Notes: generated by a model from the sequence alone, not told the origin. Positions 17,091 to 27,316 are shown, numbered from the stretch's first letter. The stretch: DNA of 64,000 nt from Armatimonadota bacterium (GCA_029547025.1 JAKPQA010000221.1:28697-92696); one strand, 5' to 3'. Numbers and translations: made by a program.

Positions 17091-18542
17091 TTGGAGTTCT
17101 GGCGGCTCTATCGGTTGCTGCGCCAGCGGGCATGGTTGCTGGCACTGGTGTTGGTGGCTTCGGCCAGCGGCGTGGTGATCCGCCACCTGACCCAGCGCGG
17201 CACCTATCAGGCCTCGGCCATCCTCTACCCGTCTCCCAATGCCATCTCCTTCGGAGCCGGTCAGGGCACGACGACGGGCGGCGTGGTCGGCGCGCCCCGG
17301 CCGCGGACGACCGCCGAGATTCTGGGGGACATGGCGGCCATCATCATGTCCCGCACGGTCCTCGACTATGTGAACGAGAGCCGAGGCCTCCGTCTCACCC
17401 CGCGCATGTACTCCCAGCTCGTCAACGTGCGGCAGAAGCGCGACACGGATCTACTCGAAATCACGGCGTTGGGGACGACGCCCCAAGCGGCCGCCGACTT
17501 GGCCAACGCTGTTGCCGAGCAGTTCCAGGCTCACTACAAAGTGCTGTGCTCCACCGCTGCCACCAACACCCGTGAGGTGCTCGAGGGTGAGGTGGAGTCG
17601 GCTCGGCGCCGTCTCGACCAGGCACAGCGCGCTCTGGTCACTTTTCTTAAAGATACCGGCTTTGAGTCCGTCGACCTGATCCAGGCGGCCTCCGCCGTCA
17701 ACACGGGACAAGGCACACCCGACGTGCTACTCCGGGACGCCGAGCGACGCGTTCGGTCGGCGGCCGCGCAGCTCGCCGAGATCGAGCGCCAGCTCGCCGC
17801 AACGCCGGAGGAGATCGACACCGGCCAGTCTCAGGAGCGTAACCCCGTCAAGGACACGCTCAAGCAACAGCTGACCGATGCACAGGCCAAGCTCGATCAG
17901 GAGCTCCAGCTCCGCGGCGCCCGTCACCCGAGCGTTCAGAAGCTGCAGGCGCAGGTCGAGCAACTGCGCCAGCAGTACGAACAGGAACCCGAGTTCGTCG
18001 GCTCCGTCAAAGAGCGGGAGCGTTCCACCGAACGCCAGAACCTTCTCCTGGAACGTACTCGGGTGTCCGCCGAGTTGCGTGGCGCTCAGGCTGAACTGCC
18101 CTACTTGCGTGAGCAGGCCTCCAAGTACGCCAGCTCCTCCAGAGTGCTCCCCGAGCAGGTCGAGGCCTATAAGCGCCTCCAGCGCGATATCGACCTGGCC
18201 CAGGCCGAGTATGATCGGGGCTTCCAGGCGCTCTACGAAGCGCGCCGTGCGGAGACCATCGCCCGCAACCAGGGCACGGTCGAGATCCTGGAGCGCGCGG
18301 TGGCCAGCGATGACGCCGTGCGCGCCTCCTTGGGTCGGAGCATGGCGCTGGGTCTCATGGGTGGGCTGGTGATGACCATCATCCTGGTTCAGCTCATCGA
18401 GTACCTGGATAACCGTGTCAAGACGCCTGAGGATGTCGAACGCCTTGTGGGGCTTCCGGTCATCGCGACGATTCCCCTGACCGCCGCAGAGACCCGTGAA
18501 TCCAGCCGGCGAGGCCAGGAACCCGGTACGGCCGGCAACTAG
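17091..18542 (+). CDS. Wzz/chain-length determinant-like polysaccharide co-polymerase
   Basis: N-terminal TM LLALVLVASASGVVIRHLTQ, long coiled-coil (RRLDQAQRALVTFLKDTGFE...), C-terminal TM ALGLMGGLVMTIILVQLIEYLDNRVKTPEDVERLVGLPVIATIP. Confidence 0.9.
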   Translation: MEFWRLYRLLRQRAWLLALVLVASASGVVIRHLTQRGTYQASAILYPSPNAISFGAGQGTTTGGVVGAPRPRTTAEILGDMAAIIMSRTVLDYVNESRGLRLTPRMYSQLVNVRQKRDTDLLEITALGTTPQAAADLANAVAEQFQAHYKVLCSTAATNTREVLEGEVESARRRLDQAQRALVTFLKDTGFESVDLIQAASAVNTGQGTPDVLLRDAERRVRSAAAQLAEIERQLAATPEEIDTGQSQERNPVKDTLKQQLTDAQAKLDQELQLRGARHPSVQKLQAQVEQLRQQYEQEPEFVGSVKERERSTERQNLLLERTRVSAELRGAQAELPYLREQASKYASSSRVLPEQVEAYKRLQRDIDLAQAEYDRGFQALYEARRAETIARNQGTVEILERAVASDDAVRASLGRSMALGLMGGLVMTIILVQLIEYLDNRVKTPEDVERLVGLPVIATIPLTAAETRESSRRGQEPGTAGN

Positions 18543-18566
18543 ATTTGGCCGTGGATTGGACGACCC

Positions 18567-19262
18567 GTGGATCAACGAATGCGACAGCAGCGCCGGTCCG
18601 AAGCCGCCTTCGATGAGGCATTCCGCTCCTTGCGGACACGGATCCTACTGGGGGCCCGGGAGAGTCAGCTTCGCACCATCCTGATCACGGGCGCCACCGG
18701 CGGATCGGGCAAGACTACGGTCGCACTCCACCTGGCTGAATCCCTCGCTCAGAGCGGACGGCGCGTGATCCTGGTCGACAGCGACATGCGCCGCCCGAGC
18801 CTGCACACCTTCTACAACGCGCCCAACGACATCGGCCTCTCGTCGATCCTGGCCGAAGGCGTCTCCGACGACGATGCCCTACACCAGACCGAGATCGAGG
18901 GCCTGTTCCTCCTCTTCGCCGGCCCCTCGGTCGGCGATGTGCCGAGGTTCCTCCAGTCTGAGGCGATGCTCGCGCTCGTGCAGCGGCTGCGGGAGAGAGT
19001 TGACTTCGTTATCTTCGACTCGCCGCCCGTGGCGGCGTGTGCTGATGGCGTCATCCTGGGCGAGCTCGTCGACGGGGTCGTGTTGGTCGTCAGCGCTGGG
19101 CGCATCCCCCGCGGCACTGAGAAGGCCACCGTCCGACAGCTACAGGCGGCCGGCGCCAACATCCTCGGCGTCTGCCTGAACCGCGTTCAGCCCGAGCACT
19201 CGGACGAGATCTACCACTATTCGCGGTACTACTCGGAGACAGAGGTCACCCCTGCCGGTTAG
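18567..19262 (+). CDS. CpsD/CapB-family tyrosine-protein kinase (BY-kinase) ATPase
   Basis: FRSLRTRILL; ILITGATGGSGKTTVALHLAESLAQSGRRVILVDSDMRRPSLH (Walker A/A'); VDFVIFDSPP (Walker B); C-terminal Tyr cluster IYHYSRYYSE. Confidence 0.92.
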   Translation: MDQRMRQQRRSEAAFDEAFRSLRTRILLGARESQLRTILITGATGGSGKTTVALHLAESLAQSGRRVILVDSDMRRPSLHTFYNAPNDIGLSSILAEGVSDDDALHQTEIEGLFLLFAGPSVGDVPRFLQSEAMLALVQRLRERVDFVIFDSPPVAACADGVILGELVDGVVLVVSAGRIPRGTEKATVRQLQAAGANILGVCLNRVQPEHSDEIYHYSRYYSETEVTPAG

Positions 19263-19591
19263 CCGTGACCTCCGGTGCCCATTGGCGGTGACTTGGGGCT
19301 CCAGCGGCTTGCGGGCATGGTTGCGGAGCGACGCCATGGGGCGAACCACGCGGGCTGGGTCCCCAACGCGCCCATTCCGGGGCCCCGAATGCGGCGCGAA
19401 GCCGGGTTCGGACGCGATCCATCACCCATCTGGCCCCCCCAACACGGTTGGACAGTGCGGTGTACGGGCCTTCCGCATGCCGCTTGAGCCTGGGTTGCCG
19501 CCAATGCCTCCGGTGCCCCCGGTGGCCTCATCCTGATGCCCATGGCCCAGAGCGCCTCCTCAGCTCCGGGTCGCTTGTCGGGGCGGTTCCC

Positions 19592-20650
19592 CTACCCCAC
19601 GTTGAGGCGTTCCACCGTGATCCGCGCCGGATCATCGACACCCAGGCCACGCTGCGCCGCCGTGGCGATGTGCTTCGCCGGCCTACCCGCCTCGGCGAGA
19701 GTCGGTAGCCCGACTTCCTTCCGCCGCGCCTCGATGACCTGAGTGCCGATGGTGTCGTGTGCGACCGGGTCGAGTGCCGCCATGAGCATGTTCGGGTGCC
19801 AGAGGTAATCGGCGTTGAACCCGGGTCCGTCCTGGCACACAGCCCGGGTCGCGTCGCAGAGGATCAGCCGCTGCTTGTCCCGGATCGACGGGATCGTGTT
19901 CAGGTCGGCAATGTAGGGGTCGCAGTTGTTGTCATGGTGGTCCCACGGGTTCTCATGGGTTCCATAGTGCTGCTTCAGAGCGAGGGTCACCCCAGATAGC
20001 CCGTGGTCTTTCATGATCGGCAGGTTCACGAAGCAGTCCACGCGCTTCGTGACGATGGTGGTGATCCGCCCCCGGAACTTGCCGGCCTCCACTGGGGCGT
20101 CCGTCCACTCGATGTTGACGGGCACGATGTTCGTGCCCCACTCCTTCGAGTCGACAATGAGGCCGCAATTCCTCAGGAACTCGGGGTTCTGGTCCCAGAT
20201 GGTGATCCGCTCCGCCTTCACCCCCACCTGGAGCAGGCGAGAGACCACTGCCGCAGTCAAGTGCCGGCTCGTCGAGATGAACGGTCCGCCCAGGCCGTTA
20301 ACCTTCACCCCGACGGACTCATCCGAGCTGAACAGCTTGTTCCAGGCCGCCTGGGCAGTCTTCTCACCAGTCAGAGCGACCACGGCGGCGTCCACGAGCT
20401 TCTCGACGGCCTCCGGCTGCACCTCACCCTCGAGGGTCGCCCTGCTGTGCGTGGCCATGACGACCTTGGGCCCGGGCCCGCCCGGGGCAGCGCTGGCTAC
20501 TGGAGTTGGGGCCGCCCGCGTCGCGCCGTCAGCCTCTTCCCTGGAGCCCGCCGGGCACCCCGCGGTGACGCCTGCCGCAATGCCCGCAGCTCCGGCCGCG
20601 ACTCTCTTCAGGAACTCCCGACGGGGGTACACGCATCTGTCTCCCATCAT
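19592..20650 (-). CDS. TAT-exported DUF362-like protein
   Basis: PRREFLKRVAAGAAGIAAGVTAGC twin-Arg signal; SVGVKVNGLGGPFISTSRHL, DCFVNLPIMKDHGLSGVTLALKQHYG. Confidence 0.85.
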   Translation of the reverse strand: MMGDRCVYPRREFLKRVAAGAAGIAAGVTAGCPAGSREEADGATRAAPTPVASAAPGGPGPKVVMATHSRATLEGEVQPEAVEKLVDAAVVALTGEKTAQAAWNKLFSSDESVGVKVNGLGGPFISTSRHLTAAVVSRLLQVGVKAERITIWDQNPEFLRNCGLIVDSKEWGTNIVPVNIEWTDAPVEAGKFRGRITTIVTKRVDCFVNLPIMKDHGLSGVTLALKQHYGTHENPWDHHDNNCDPYIADLNTIPSIRDKQRLILCDATRAVCQDGPGFNADYLWHPNMLMAALDPVAHDTIGTQVIEARRKEVGLPTLAEAGRPAKHIATAAQRGLGVDDPARITVERLNVG

Positions 20651-20685
20651 CTACCTCCCGGGGCGGCGTGTGCCGCTTTCCGATC

Positions 20686-21540
20686 TCAGGCACTCCACAG
20701 CTCGCGTACATAGGCCATGTTGGCCCGCGTGTCCGCGACTAGGCTATTGGGGGCGGAGGTCTCCAGCACGATCCACCCGTCGTATCCGACATCCTTCAAC
20801 GCCTGGACAACCGCGGCGAAATCCACGTCTCGCCTCTGAGATAGCAGAAGGTCTCCGTTCTTGAGGTGCACCTGGCACAGCCGCCCGCGGCCCAGTTGGC
20901 GGATCTCCGTAACAGGGTCGTGTCGCCGGTGCGCCGCGTTCTTGCAGTCATAGTAGACCTGCACCGAGTCATGCCCGACGCGATCGAGAAGCACCAGGTG
21001 TTCCTCGGCGGTGAGGTAGCTCTCGAGCCCCAGCACCACCCCGGCTTTGCGTGCGTCCGGTGCCATGTCCTTGAGCACGCCCACCACGCGGTCAACGCCC
21101 GCCGCATCCTCCATCGAGAGTTCACCGCGTCCAAAGAACGCCAGTAGGATGACCTTGGCACCCAGTGCCTGGGCCGCCGGGATCGCGTCGGCCACCCACC
21201 GCGCCGCGCGCTCCTCTGACTTGAGCGGCACTTCATTCAGCACACCCAGGGCAATGGAGGGGATGCGAATACCCTTCTCTCCAGCAGAGGCCAGGTACTG
21301 CTCTCGCACCTCCGCGCGCTGGAGCCACTCCGGCATCGCTGGTGTGCACAGGCTCACCTCGGCGCCATCCAGCCCGATCTCCGCCGCCAGGTTGATGGCG
21401 CCGACGGACGCCATTTGACCCAGGCTCCAGTCGCACATCCCGATGGGCGGCGAGCCCGGCTCGGCTCCGGCAGGGCCAAGCGTGATGGCACCCAGAGCTC
21501 CCACCGCCCTCCCGATGAACTCACGTCGGCCCACGCGCAT
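20686..21540 (-). CDS. Sugar phosphate isomerase/epimerase (xylose isomerase-like TIM barrel), exported
   Basis: MRVGRREFIGRAVGALGAITLGPAGAEP TAT-like signal; GLESYLTAEEHLVLLDRVGHDSVQVYYDCKNAAHR; VHLKNGDLL; DVGYDGWIVLETS. Confidence 0.88.
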   Translation of the reverse strand: MRVGRREFIGRAVGALGAITLGPAGAEPGSPPIGMCDWSLGQMASVGAINLAAEIGLDGAEVSLCTPAMPEWLQRAEVREQYLASAGEKGIRIPSIALGVLNEVPLKSEERAARWVADAIPAAQALGAKVILLAFFGRGELSMEDAAGVDRVVGVLKDMAPDARKAGVVLGLESYLTAEEHLVLLDRVGHDSVQVYYDCKNAAHRRHDPVTEIRQLGRGRLCQVHLKNGDLLLSQRRDVDFAAVVQALKDVGYDGWIVLETSAPNSLVADTRANMAYVRELWSA

Positions 21541-21691
21541 GCCACACCTCGCATTCCGGGAGTTCCCACTGGTCCTCCCCTATTCGCCGTCATGTGCCGG
21601 TACGCCTTGCTTGTGCCGCCGGGCAGGCCAGCGCTTCCCCATCGCGAACATGGCCCCTGACTGCTAGTGTCCGTATCGTGTGGAGGGTGCG

Positions 21692-23575
21692 ATGAACTTC
21701 GGGTTGGGTTCGCGAGTCCGCCTGGCATCACTACCGTGTCTCGTCGCCGTACTGGTCACGGGCTTGCAGGTCGCTGGCCATGCCGAGAGCTTCGGTGATT
21801 CAGCGCGTGCGGTCACTCGGCTCTGTGAGCGTTTCAGCCACTGGGATGAGAACCGGGATGGGACGGTCGAAGTCGACCGTCTCTCGCCGCTCGGCGTGCC
21901 CCGCGCTGCCACGACCGCGCTGCGGGGCACCGTGCTGGTCTTGGTCGAGGACCGCCTCCTCTCAAGCGGTCCCGAGCTCCCGGATTTGCGTGAGGAGCTC
22001 GACGGGTACGCCGTGCAGCTCGCGGCCGACGGCTGGAACGTCCTGTGCGTGGCCGCTCGCGTCTACGCCGGGCCGAGGCACCAGGATGGGCGGACCCTAC
22101 TGGCGCTCCGGCGTTTCTTCACAGCGGTGAAGCACCGCGTGCCCAGCTTCTCTGGAGCCGTGCTGGTGGGCAGCTTCCCGGAAGCCTACCTCGTTCGGCA
22201 GTACAACTGGCGGCAGCACAACCCCTTCACCATTAACGCGGGTACGTCCCGCGAGAAGGTCTTCTCGGAGCCCGTCCACCTCATCCGATCGCGAGCGGAA
22301 CCGGTGGCGACGCGCTGCGAGCTGGTGCTCGCCGACCTGGACGGCCGTTGGGATCGAGCCTACTTCGAGAAGCCCACTGCTCTTCCATCGGCCATCGCCG
22401 TCTACGGCACCGAGGAACGCCCCGCGGGAGGCCCCACAGGGGACTATGAGTTGGGGAGCGACACATTCGAGGATTTCTTCTTCGTCAACGACGGCCGCTA
22501 CTCGCTGACGATGAGGCAGGACGGGCAGATCGACTTCCGTGCCCTACCCACCGAGAACCGCGAGTGCTCGCCGCGGGACCTCAGACTGCCTAACCCCATG
22601 GCGCGCCCGGACATTTGTGTGTCGCGGATCAACCCGAGGGGTGTCGCCCTGCGCCCGAAGACCGATGTCCGCGGGACCGCCGGCGAGGGTCTCCTCGGCG
22701 CCGACGGGCTGCCTCAGAGCGTCACCTTCGCCTCCAAGGAGGAGAGACCCAGGTGGACCGCCGTCTGGGAGCCCGACCCGGCTCTCGAACGACGGCTCAT
22801 CATCGAGTTCCTTCGGCGGGACCGACGCTATCGCAGGGGCGAGTTCGCGGCTGCGTGCAAACCCGCGTCGATCTCGACCGAGTTCGGCTCATCGCTCGAG
22901 GAGTTCAGAACCGCCTTTCCGGCATGGCGTGATTTCAGCGAGGAGGGCTACGACATCGATGGCCGCGAGGCCACGGTCGTGGCTGCCATCGAGTGGCTCA
23001 GACGCCCGGCCCTTCTGCGGGCATTCAAGGCCCATAGCAGCCCGTGGGGCAGTGACTTCTTCCCCACCGAGGATGTCACCCAGATCGAGCGGGCTGTTGG
23101 CGGCCGGGCTTGGAGTTGGCAGGAGGGCGAGGCGGTGCTGACCCCGGGGCTGAAGCACTCCACCAGCCGGCTCGACTTCGCCGTCTACCGCAGCCTCTAT
23201 GAGAACCACGCCCTACCCGACGCGGCCAACCTCTTCATCCACACCGGGTGTGAGTCCATCGCTCCACCGGGAGCCCACAACCGACCCTACTCGGCACCTG
23301 AGTACGGCAGTTGGCAGGGGGCTGAGGCCCTGATGTTCTACTGCAACGGTCTGGCGCTCATCGGCCGCGCGAAGGTGTTCTACGACGAGCCCAGGGAGTT
23401 CGCGGCCCAGCTCGGCAAGGGACGAACCTGGGGTGAAGCATGGCGTCACTACTTCGAGATAGAAGCCCGAGCCGCTTCCGAGGACGAGGTCGGGGGCGGC
23501 ATTGGCCGCAAACGCGCCTATTTCTGGAGCCCGCTGGGCGACTGGACCATCTGCCTCCCGGGTGCCGCAATGTAG
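21692..23575 (+). CDS. Large secreted protein, gingipain/peptidase C25-like (clan CD) candidate
   Basis: Signal peptide; EF-hand/dockerin-like DENRDGTVE; C25-like landmarks AVLVGSFPEAYLVRQ, ELVLADLDGRWDRAYF, RPDICVSRINPR, then KAHSSPWGSDFF (candidate His at 23033-23035) and LFIHTGCES (candidate Cys at 23249-23251). Confidence 0.5.
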   Translation: MNFGLGSRVRLASLPCLVAVLVTGLQVAGHAESFGDSARAVTRLCERFSHWDENRDGTVEVDRLSPLGVPRAATTALRGTVLVLVEDRLLSSGPELPDLREELDGYAVQLAADGWNVLCVAARVYAGPRHQDGRTLLALRRFFTAVKHRVPSFSGAVLVGSFPEAYLVRQYNWRQHNPFTINAGTSREKVFSEPVHLIRSRAEPVATRCELVLADLDGRWDRAYFEKPTALPSAIAVYGTEERPAGGPTGDYELGSDTFEDFFFVNDGRYSLTMRQDGQIDFRALPTENRECSPRDLRLPNPMARPDICVSRINPRGVALRPKTDVRGTAGEGLLGADGLPQSVTFASKEERPRWTAVWEPDPALERRLIIEFLRRDRRYRRGEFAAACKPASISTEFGSSLEEFRTAFPAWRDFSEEGYDIDGREATVVAAIEWLRRPALLRAFKAHSSPWGSDFFPTEDVTQIERAVGGRAWSWQEGEAVLTPGLKHSTSRLDFAVYRSLYENHALPDAANLFIHTGCESIAPPGAHNRPYSAPEYGSWQGAEALMFYCNGLALIGRAKVFYDEPREFAAQLGKGRTWGEAWRHYFEIEARAASEDEVGGGIGRKRAYFWSPLGDWTICLPGAAM

Positions 23576-23647
23576 GCGAGGCAGACCCGCTTCTCGCTCC
23601 GTGGAACGAGGCGTGCCCTGAAGTATCCGTTCCCATGGGGGTGAAAC

Positions 23648-23944
23648 ATGGCAGAGGATGAGCACGATCTCCGGAGGATCTACTGCCCATCGTTGGGCAT
23701 GATGGTCGAGTTCGCGTACTGCCGCGCTGCCGGCAGGCAACTCGAGACCGGCACGTCAGGCAGCAGGCGCCTGCCCTGCCAGCGCCTCCTCGGTTGCTGG
23801 AGCGCCCGGCTGGACGTCGGTGCTTTCCTGGCCCGCACCTATTCGCCCGAGGAGTTGGCTGAGTTCGCCAGCCCAACTACGACACGACTCGAGCGCCTCT
23901 ACGCGGCCGCCTCGCGTGCGTCCGAGGGCGGTGAGACCGGGTGA
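23648..23944 (+). CDS. Small Cys-containing hypothetical protein
   Basis: MAEDEHDLRRIYCPSLGMMVEFAYCRAAGRQL...LPCQRLLGCWSARLDVGAFLARTYSPEELAEF; four Cys; overlaps the next start by 4 nt. Confidence 0.55.
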   Translation: MAEDEHDLRRIYCPSLGMMVEFAYCRAAGRQLETGTSGSRRLPCQRLLGCWSARLDVGAFLARTYSPEELAEFASPTTTRLERLYAAASRASEGGETG

Positions 23945-25605
23945 GGCGCGTCCGAGTGGCGGCGGTGGGGTGGATCCTTGGGTGCGTCGTCATGATCGGG
24001 CCCGTGGCTGCCCAGCATGACTGGTCGGGCGGCCAGATCGAGCGAGCGCGCGAGCTCATGCGCAAGTTCAGCGAGGGCGCCGTCGTCCGGGTGGCTTTCC
24101 TTGGCGACTCGCTGACGGCCGGATGGTCGGCCTGGAGCGACACCGAAACCTATGCGCGAGTCTTCTGCGACGCCGTTGCCCTCCAGTTTCCCGCTGCACG
24201 CATCGAGCCCGTCGTGGCCGGCGTGCCGGGGTGCACGTCTGCCCAGGCACTCTCGCGCATGCACAACGACGTCATACAGCGCGAGCCCGATCTGCTCATC
24301 GTCCAGTTGGGCGGAAATGACAAGGGCACAGGCCGCACCGGCGCAGACCTCCACAGCGATCTCGTCGCCATACTGCAGACCGCTCGCGAGAAGACCCACG
24401 CCCCCGTGATTGTCTGCACGCCCCCCATCGTTAGCGACGCGAGAGGCGAGCCCTTCCTGCATGCCGTCCGATCCGCGGCCCAGGAGCAGCGTGTCGCCCT
24501 GGCTGACTTCGATGCGGCTCTGAGGGCATGGGACCATGATTACCGGGGCATCTACCCCTGGGAACGTCATCCTGGGAGCGACGTGCACCTGGTCATGGCG
24601 AAAGAGCTCCACAGCGCGTTCTGCACCATGTTGGCCGTGCCCCAGACCCTTCGGGTCACCATCGAGCCCCTGTGTGAGGCCGTGGCTCCCGGAGAGCAGT
24701 TCGGCACTCGAATCCGGGTCATGAACGAGGGACTCGAGCGGTTCCGGGGAACGGCCACCATCGCCTACGGTACGGCAGTCACGTGCACGACCGTCGAACT
24801 GCCTCCCGGAGACGAGACCGAGTTGCCCGTCGATCTCACGGCCCCCGTGAGGCTGCCCGGCAACCGGACTGCCCGCACAAGGCTGTCGGCTGTGGTGGCG
24901 GGCGATGGTATGGCTGCCTTCGATGCTCGCTGGCTGGCGCTGGCGCCGCTGGCTCTGGTCCACTCCGCGCCCCAGGCTCTGCCGGTTGCTCCTCCTGAGA
25001 TGCCCACAGGGTGGCGGCAGACGATCGGCGGCGATGGCGTGGTGCTCGGCTACGCGAGCTGGGGCGGGCCCTGGGACCTCTCCGCCCGTTTTGGGCTCGC
25101 CTGCAGCGCCTCCGAGCTTGTTGTTCGTGTTGAGGTCCGAGACGATGAAGTCCAAGCGAATGGCTTCTACGCGCCCACGTTGGCGGATCTGGTTGAGGTA
25201 TGGTTCGATGGCCGGCCGCCGATGACTCAGGGCCGCGCCCCCCATTCCCCCGCCGTCTTCGCGGCGTTGCTGGCCCCTCCTGATCGCCGGAAAGGGTCTC
25301 CAACCTCTTGGCGCACCCTCGATGCTCCTCCGGCCGGCGCCGGCACGACCGCGGCCTCGGCCGCGTACATGGAGGGTGGCTACAGCGTTCTGGCACACAT
25401 ACCTCTCGAAGTGTTGGGGTGCCAGGCTCGCGGAGACCTCGAGCTCAAGGGCATCGAGATCGCGCTCGATGATGCCGATAGCGGGACCCGCGAGACTCAG
25501 GCCATGTGGGCCGGTGGACCCGATGCCTTTGTGGATGCCTCGATGTTCGGAGCCATGACCCTGCGCCCCGAGCGAGTGGGTTGGTACCGCGCGATCCTGC
25601 GCTGA
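23941..25605 (+). CDS. Secreted SGNH/GDSL hydrolase with C-terminal CBM9-like domain
   Basis: VRVAFLGDSLTAGW (block I), LLIVQLGGNDKG (block III); C-terminal WDLSARFGLACSASELVVRVEVRDDEVQANGFYAPTLADLVEVWFDGR resembles CBM9-like modules. Confidence 0.85.
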   Translation: MRRVRVAAVGWILGCVVMIGPVAAQHDWSGGQIERARELMRKFSEGAVVRVAFLGDSLTAGWSAWSDTETYARVFCDAVALQFPAARIEPVVAGVPGCTSAQALSRMHNDVIQREPDLLIVQLGGNDKGTGRTGADLHSDLVAILQTAREKTHAPVIVCTPPIVSDARGEPFLHAVRSAAQEQRVALADFDAALRAWDHDYRGIYPWERHPGSDVHLVMAKELHSAFCTMLAVPQTLRVTIEPLCEAVAPGEQFGTRIRVMNEGLERFRGTATIAYGTAVTCTTVELPPGDETELPVDLTAPVRLPGNRTARTRLSAVVAGDGMAAFDARWLALAPLALVHSAPQALPVAPPEMPTGWRQTIGGDGVVLGYASWGGPWDLSARFGLACSASELVVRVEVRDDEVQANGFYAPTLADLVEVWFDGRPPMTQGRAPHSPAVFAALLAPPDRRKGSPTSWRTLDAPPAGAGTTAASAAYMEGGYSVLAHIPLEVLGCQARGDLELKGIEIALDDADSGTRETQAMWAGGPDAFVDASMFGAMTLRPERVGWYRAILR

Positions 25606-25627
25606 GCGCCGACTGGAGGGATCTCAG

Positions 25628-27274
25628 ATGGATCTCACGCGACGAGGGTTCCTCGCCGCGGCGGGTCTCGCCGCCGTGGCTCCGATGGCTGCAGACGGCG
25701 TCGCCGGTCTCGAGGGTGACCCCACACCTCCCGAGGTCCCGCCCTTCACCGGCGAGCCGTATGTCCTGGCAGGGCGCCGCCTCGTCTTCACCAACTGGCA
25801 CTTCATCCGCCCGGGCAGCTTCGGCTGGTATGACGCCGCCGGCAACAACGTGACCGTCGGCGGCTCCGAGGGCCCCATGGGCGCCCAACTGCGAACCCAC
25901 GATATGCCCGTCGGAATCCGCCTGATGGCGAAGCCCGCCCAGCGCCGCGGGCCGCTCATCGAACCCGGGAAGCCATGGGAGACCGTAGGGATCTCCCTCT
26001 CGACCATCATTCGCGACGGTGCCGTCTTCCGCGCTTGGGGCACCTGTCAGGGGGAGAAGGGCCGCTTCCAGTGTGTCTTCGAGTCCGATGACGGCCTCGA
26101 CTGGCGGCGTCCGGAGGCCGGCGTCGTCGAGGTCGACGGCAGCACGGCCAACAACCTCATCGGCCCCCCCTGGTGGGGCGGCACCGTCTTCATCGATCCC
26201 TCGGCTCCGGAGAACGAGCGGTACAAGGCCGTCACCGAGGGCAGGATCTCGGCCAACGACTTCGAGGCCTATCGCGAGCGGAGGCCCGGCGCCTGGGAGC
26301 GTCGTGCCCAGCGGGCCGACGTGGGTCAGATCTTCGCTGTCCTCGGCTCGATCTCGCCCGATGGCCTGCACTGGACCAACCAGCCCGAGCCCCTCGTCGT
26401 CGAGCACAGCGACACCCAGATTGTCGCCCACTACGACACTCGCCTTCGGCAGTACGTTATCTACACTCGCAACTGGTCGGTGGGCGAGCGGGACCCCTCC
26501 GCGCCCGATGACCGGGGGCTCAGCTGGCTCAGCGTGGGTCGCCGCTCCATCGGCCGGACCGCGGCCGCCCAGTTCGCCGACTTCCCCCTGTCTCAGATCC
26601 TGCTCGAACCCGGGCCAGAGATGGCGCCTTCGGATGTGCTCTACACCAACTGCCGGACCGAGATCCCCGGAGCGCCCGACCATCACCTCATGTTTCCGAC
26701 CGTCTGGCATACGGGCAGCGATTCGACCAGCGTGGTCCTGGCATCGAGCCGGAACGGCCTCCACTGGCACTACCTGCCCGGCGGGCCCGTTCTGACGACG
26801 GCCGCCTTCGGCGAGTTCGATGGCGGATGCGTCTTCGCTCACCCCAACCTGCTCGAGCTGCCCAACGGCGATTTCGCCCTTCCCTACACGGGTTATCTCT
26901 TTCCCCACAAGTACCCGCGCGGACAGTGGCGATTCTCACCCGGCTACGCCGTCTGGCCCAAGGGCCGGCTCGTGGCCCTCGAGGCCCTTGAGCATGGCGA
27001 GTTCGCCACCGTCGCGCTGCGGGTAAAAGGGACCAAGCTCCGCCTCAACGTCTCCACCAAGCGTGGTGGTAGGGTCCTGGTCGAGGCCGCCCGCGGCAAC
27101 GGCGAGCCGCTGCCCGGCCGGGACTTCGCTCACGCAGTGCCCATCATCGGTGACCACCAGGCCGCCCCCGTGGTGTGGGACGGCCAGGAGGAGCTGGGTG
27201 CCGGCGCCGAAGAGGCTATCATCCTGCGCTTCCGACTTCACATGGCGGCGCTCTACGCCATCGACTTCGTCTGA
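25628..27274 (+). CDS. TAT-exported five-bladed beta-propeller glycosidase-like protein (GH32/GH43-like)
   Basis: MDLTRRGFLAAAGLAAVAPMAADG signal; FESDDGLDWRRPEAG, SISPDGLHWTNQPEPLV, VLASSRNGLHWHYLPGGPV repeated S-x-DG-x-x-W motifs. Confidence 0.75.
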   Translation: MDLTRRGFLAAAGLAAVAPMAADGVAGLEGDPTPPEVPPFTGEPYVLAGRRLVFTNWHFIRPGSFGWYDAAGNNVTVGGSEGPMGAQLRTHDMPVGIRLMAKPAQRRGPLIEPGKPWETVGISLSTIIRDGAVFRAWGTCQGEKGRFQCVFESDDGLDWRRPEAGVVEVDGSTANNLIGPPWWGGTVFIDPSAPENERYKAVTEGRISANDFEAYRERRPGAWERRAQRADVGQIFAVLGSISPDGLHWTNQPEPLVVEHSDTQIVAHYDTRLRQYVIYTRNWSVGERDPSAPDDRGLSWLSVGRRSIGRTAAAQFADFPLSQILLEPGPEMAPSDVLYTNCRTEIPGAPDHHLMFPTVWHTGSDSTSVVLASSRNGLHWHYLPGGPVLTTAAFGEFDGGCVFAHPNLLELPNGDFALPYTGYLFPHKYPRGQWRFSPGYAVWPKGRLVALEALEHGEFATVALRVKGTKLRLNVSTKRGGRVLVEAARGNGEPLPGRDFAHAVPIIGDHQAAPVVWDGQEELGAGAEEAIILRFRLHMAALYAIDFV

Positions 27275-27316
27275 CACCGGCCGGGCCGGCGCCCGACGTC
27301 ATTGGGAGTGATCCGC

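Noticed and set aside
19263-19591. Possible transposase remnant or small genes in the gap after the BY-kinase
   Set aside because: Translations in both strands gave no recognisable motif; left unannotated.
25445-26908. 487-aa minus-strand ORF
   Set aside because: Antisense shadow of the SGNH and GH32/43-like genes; no recognisable domains.
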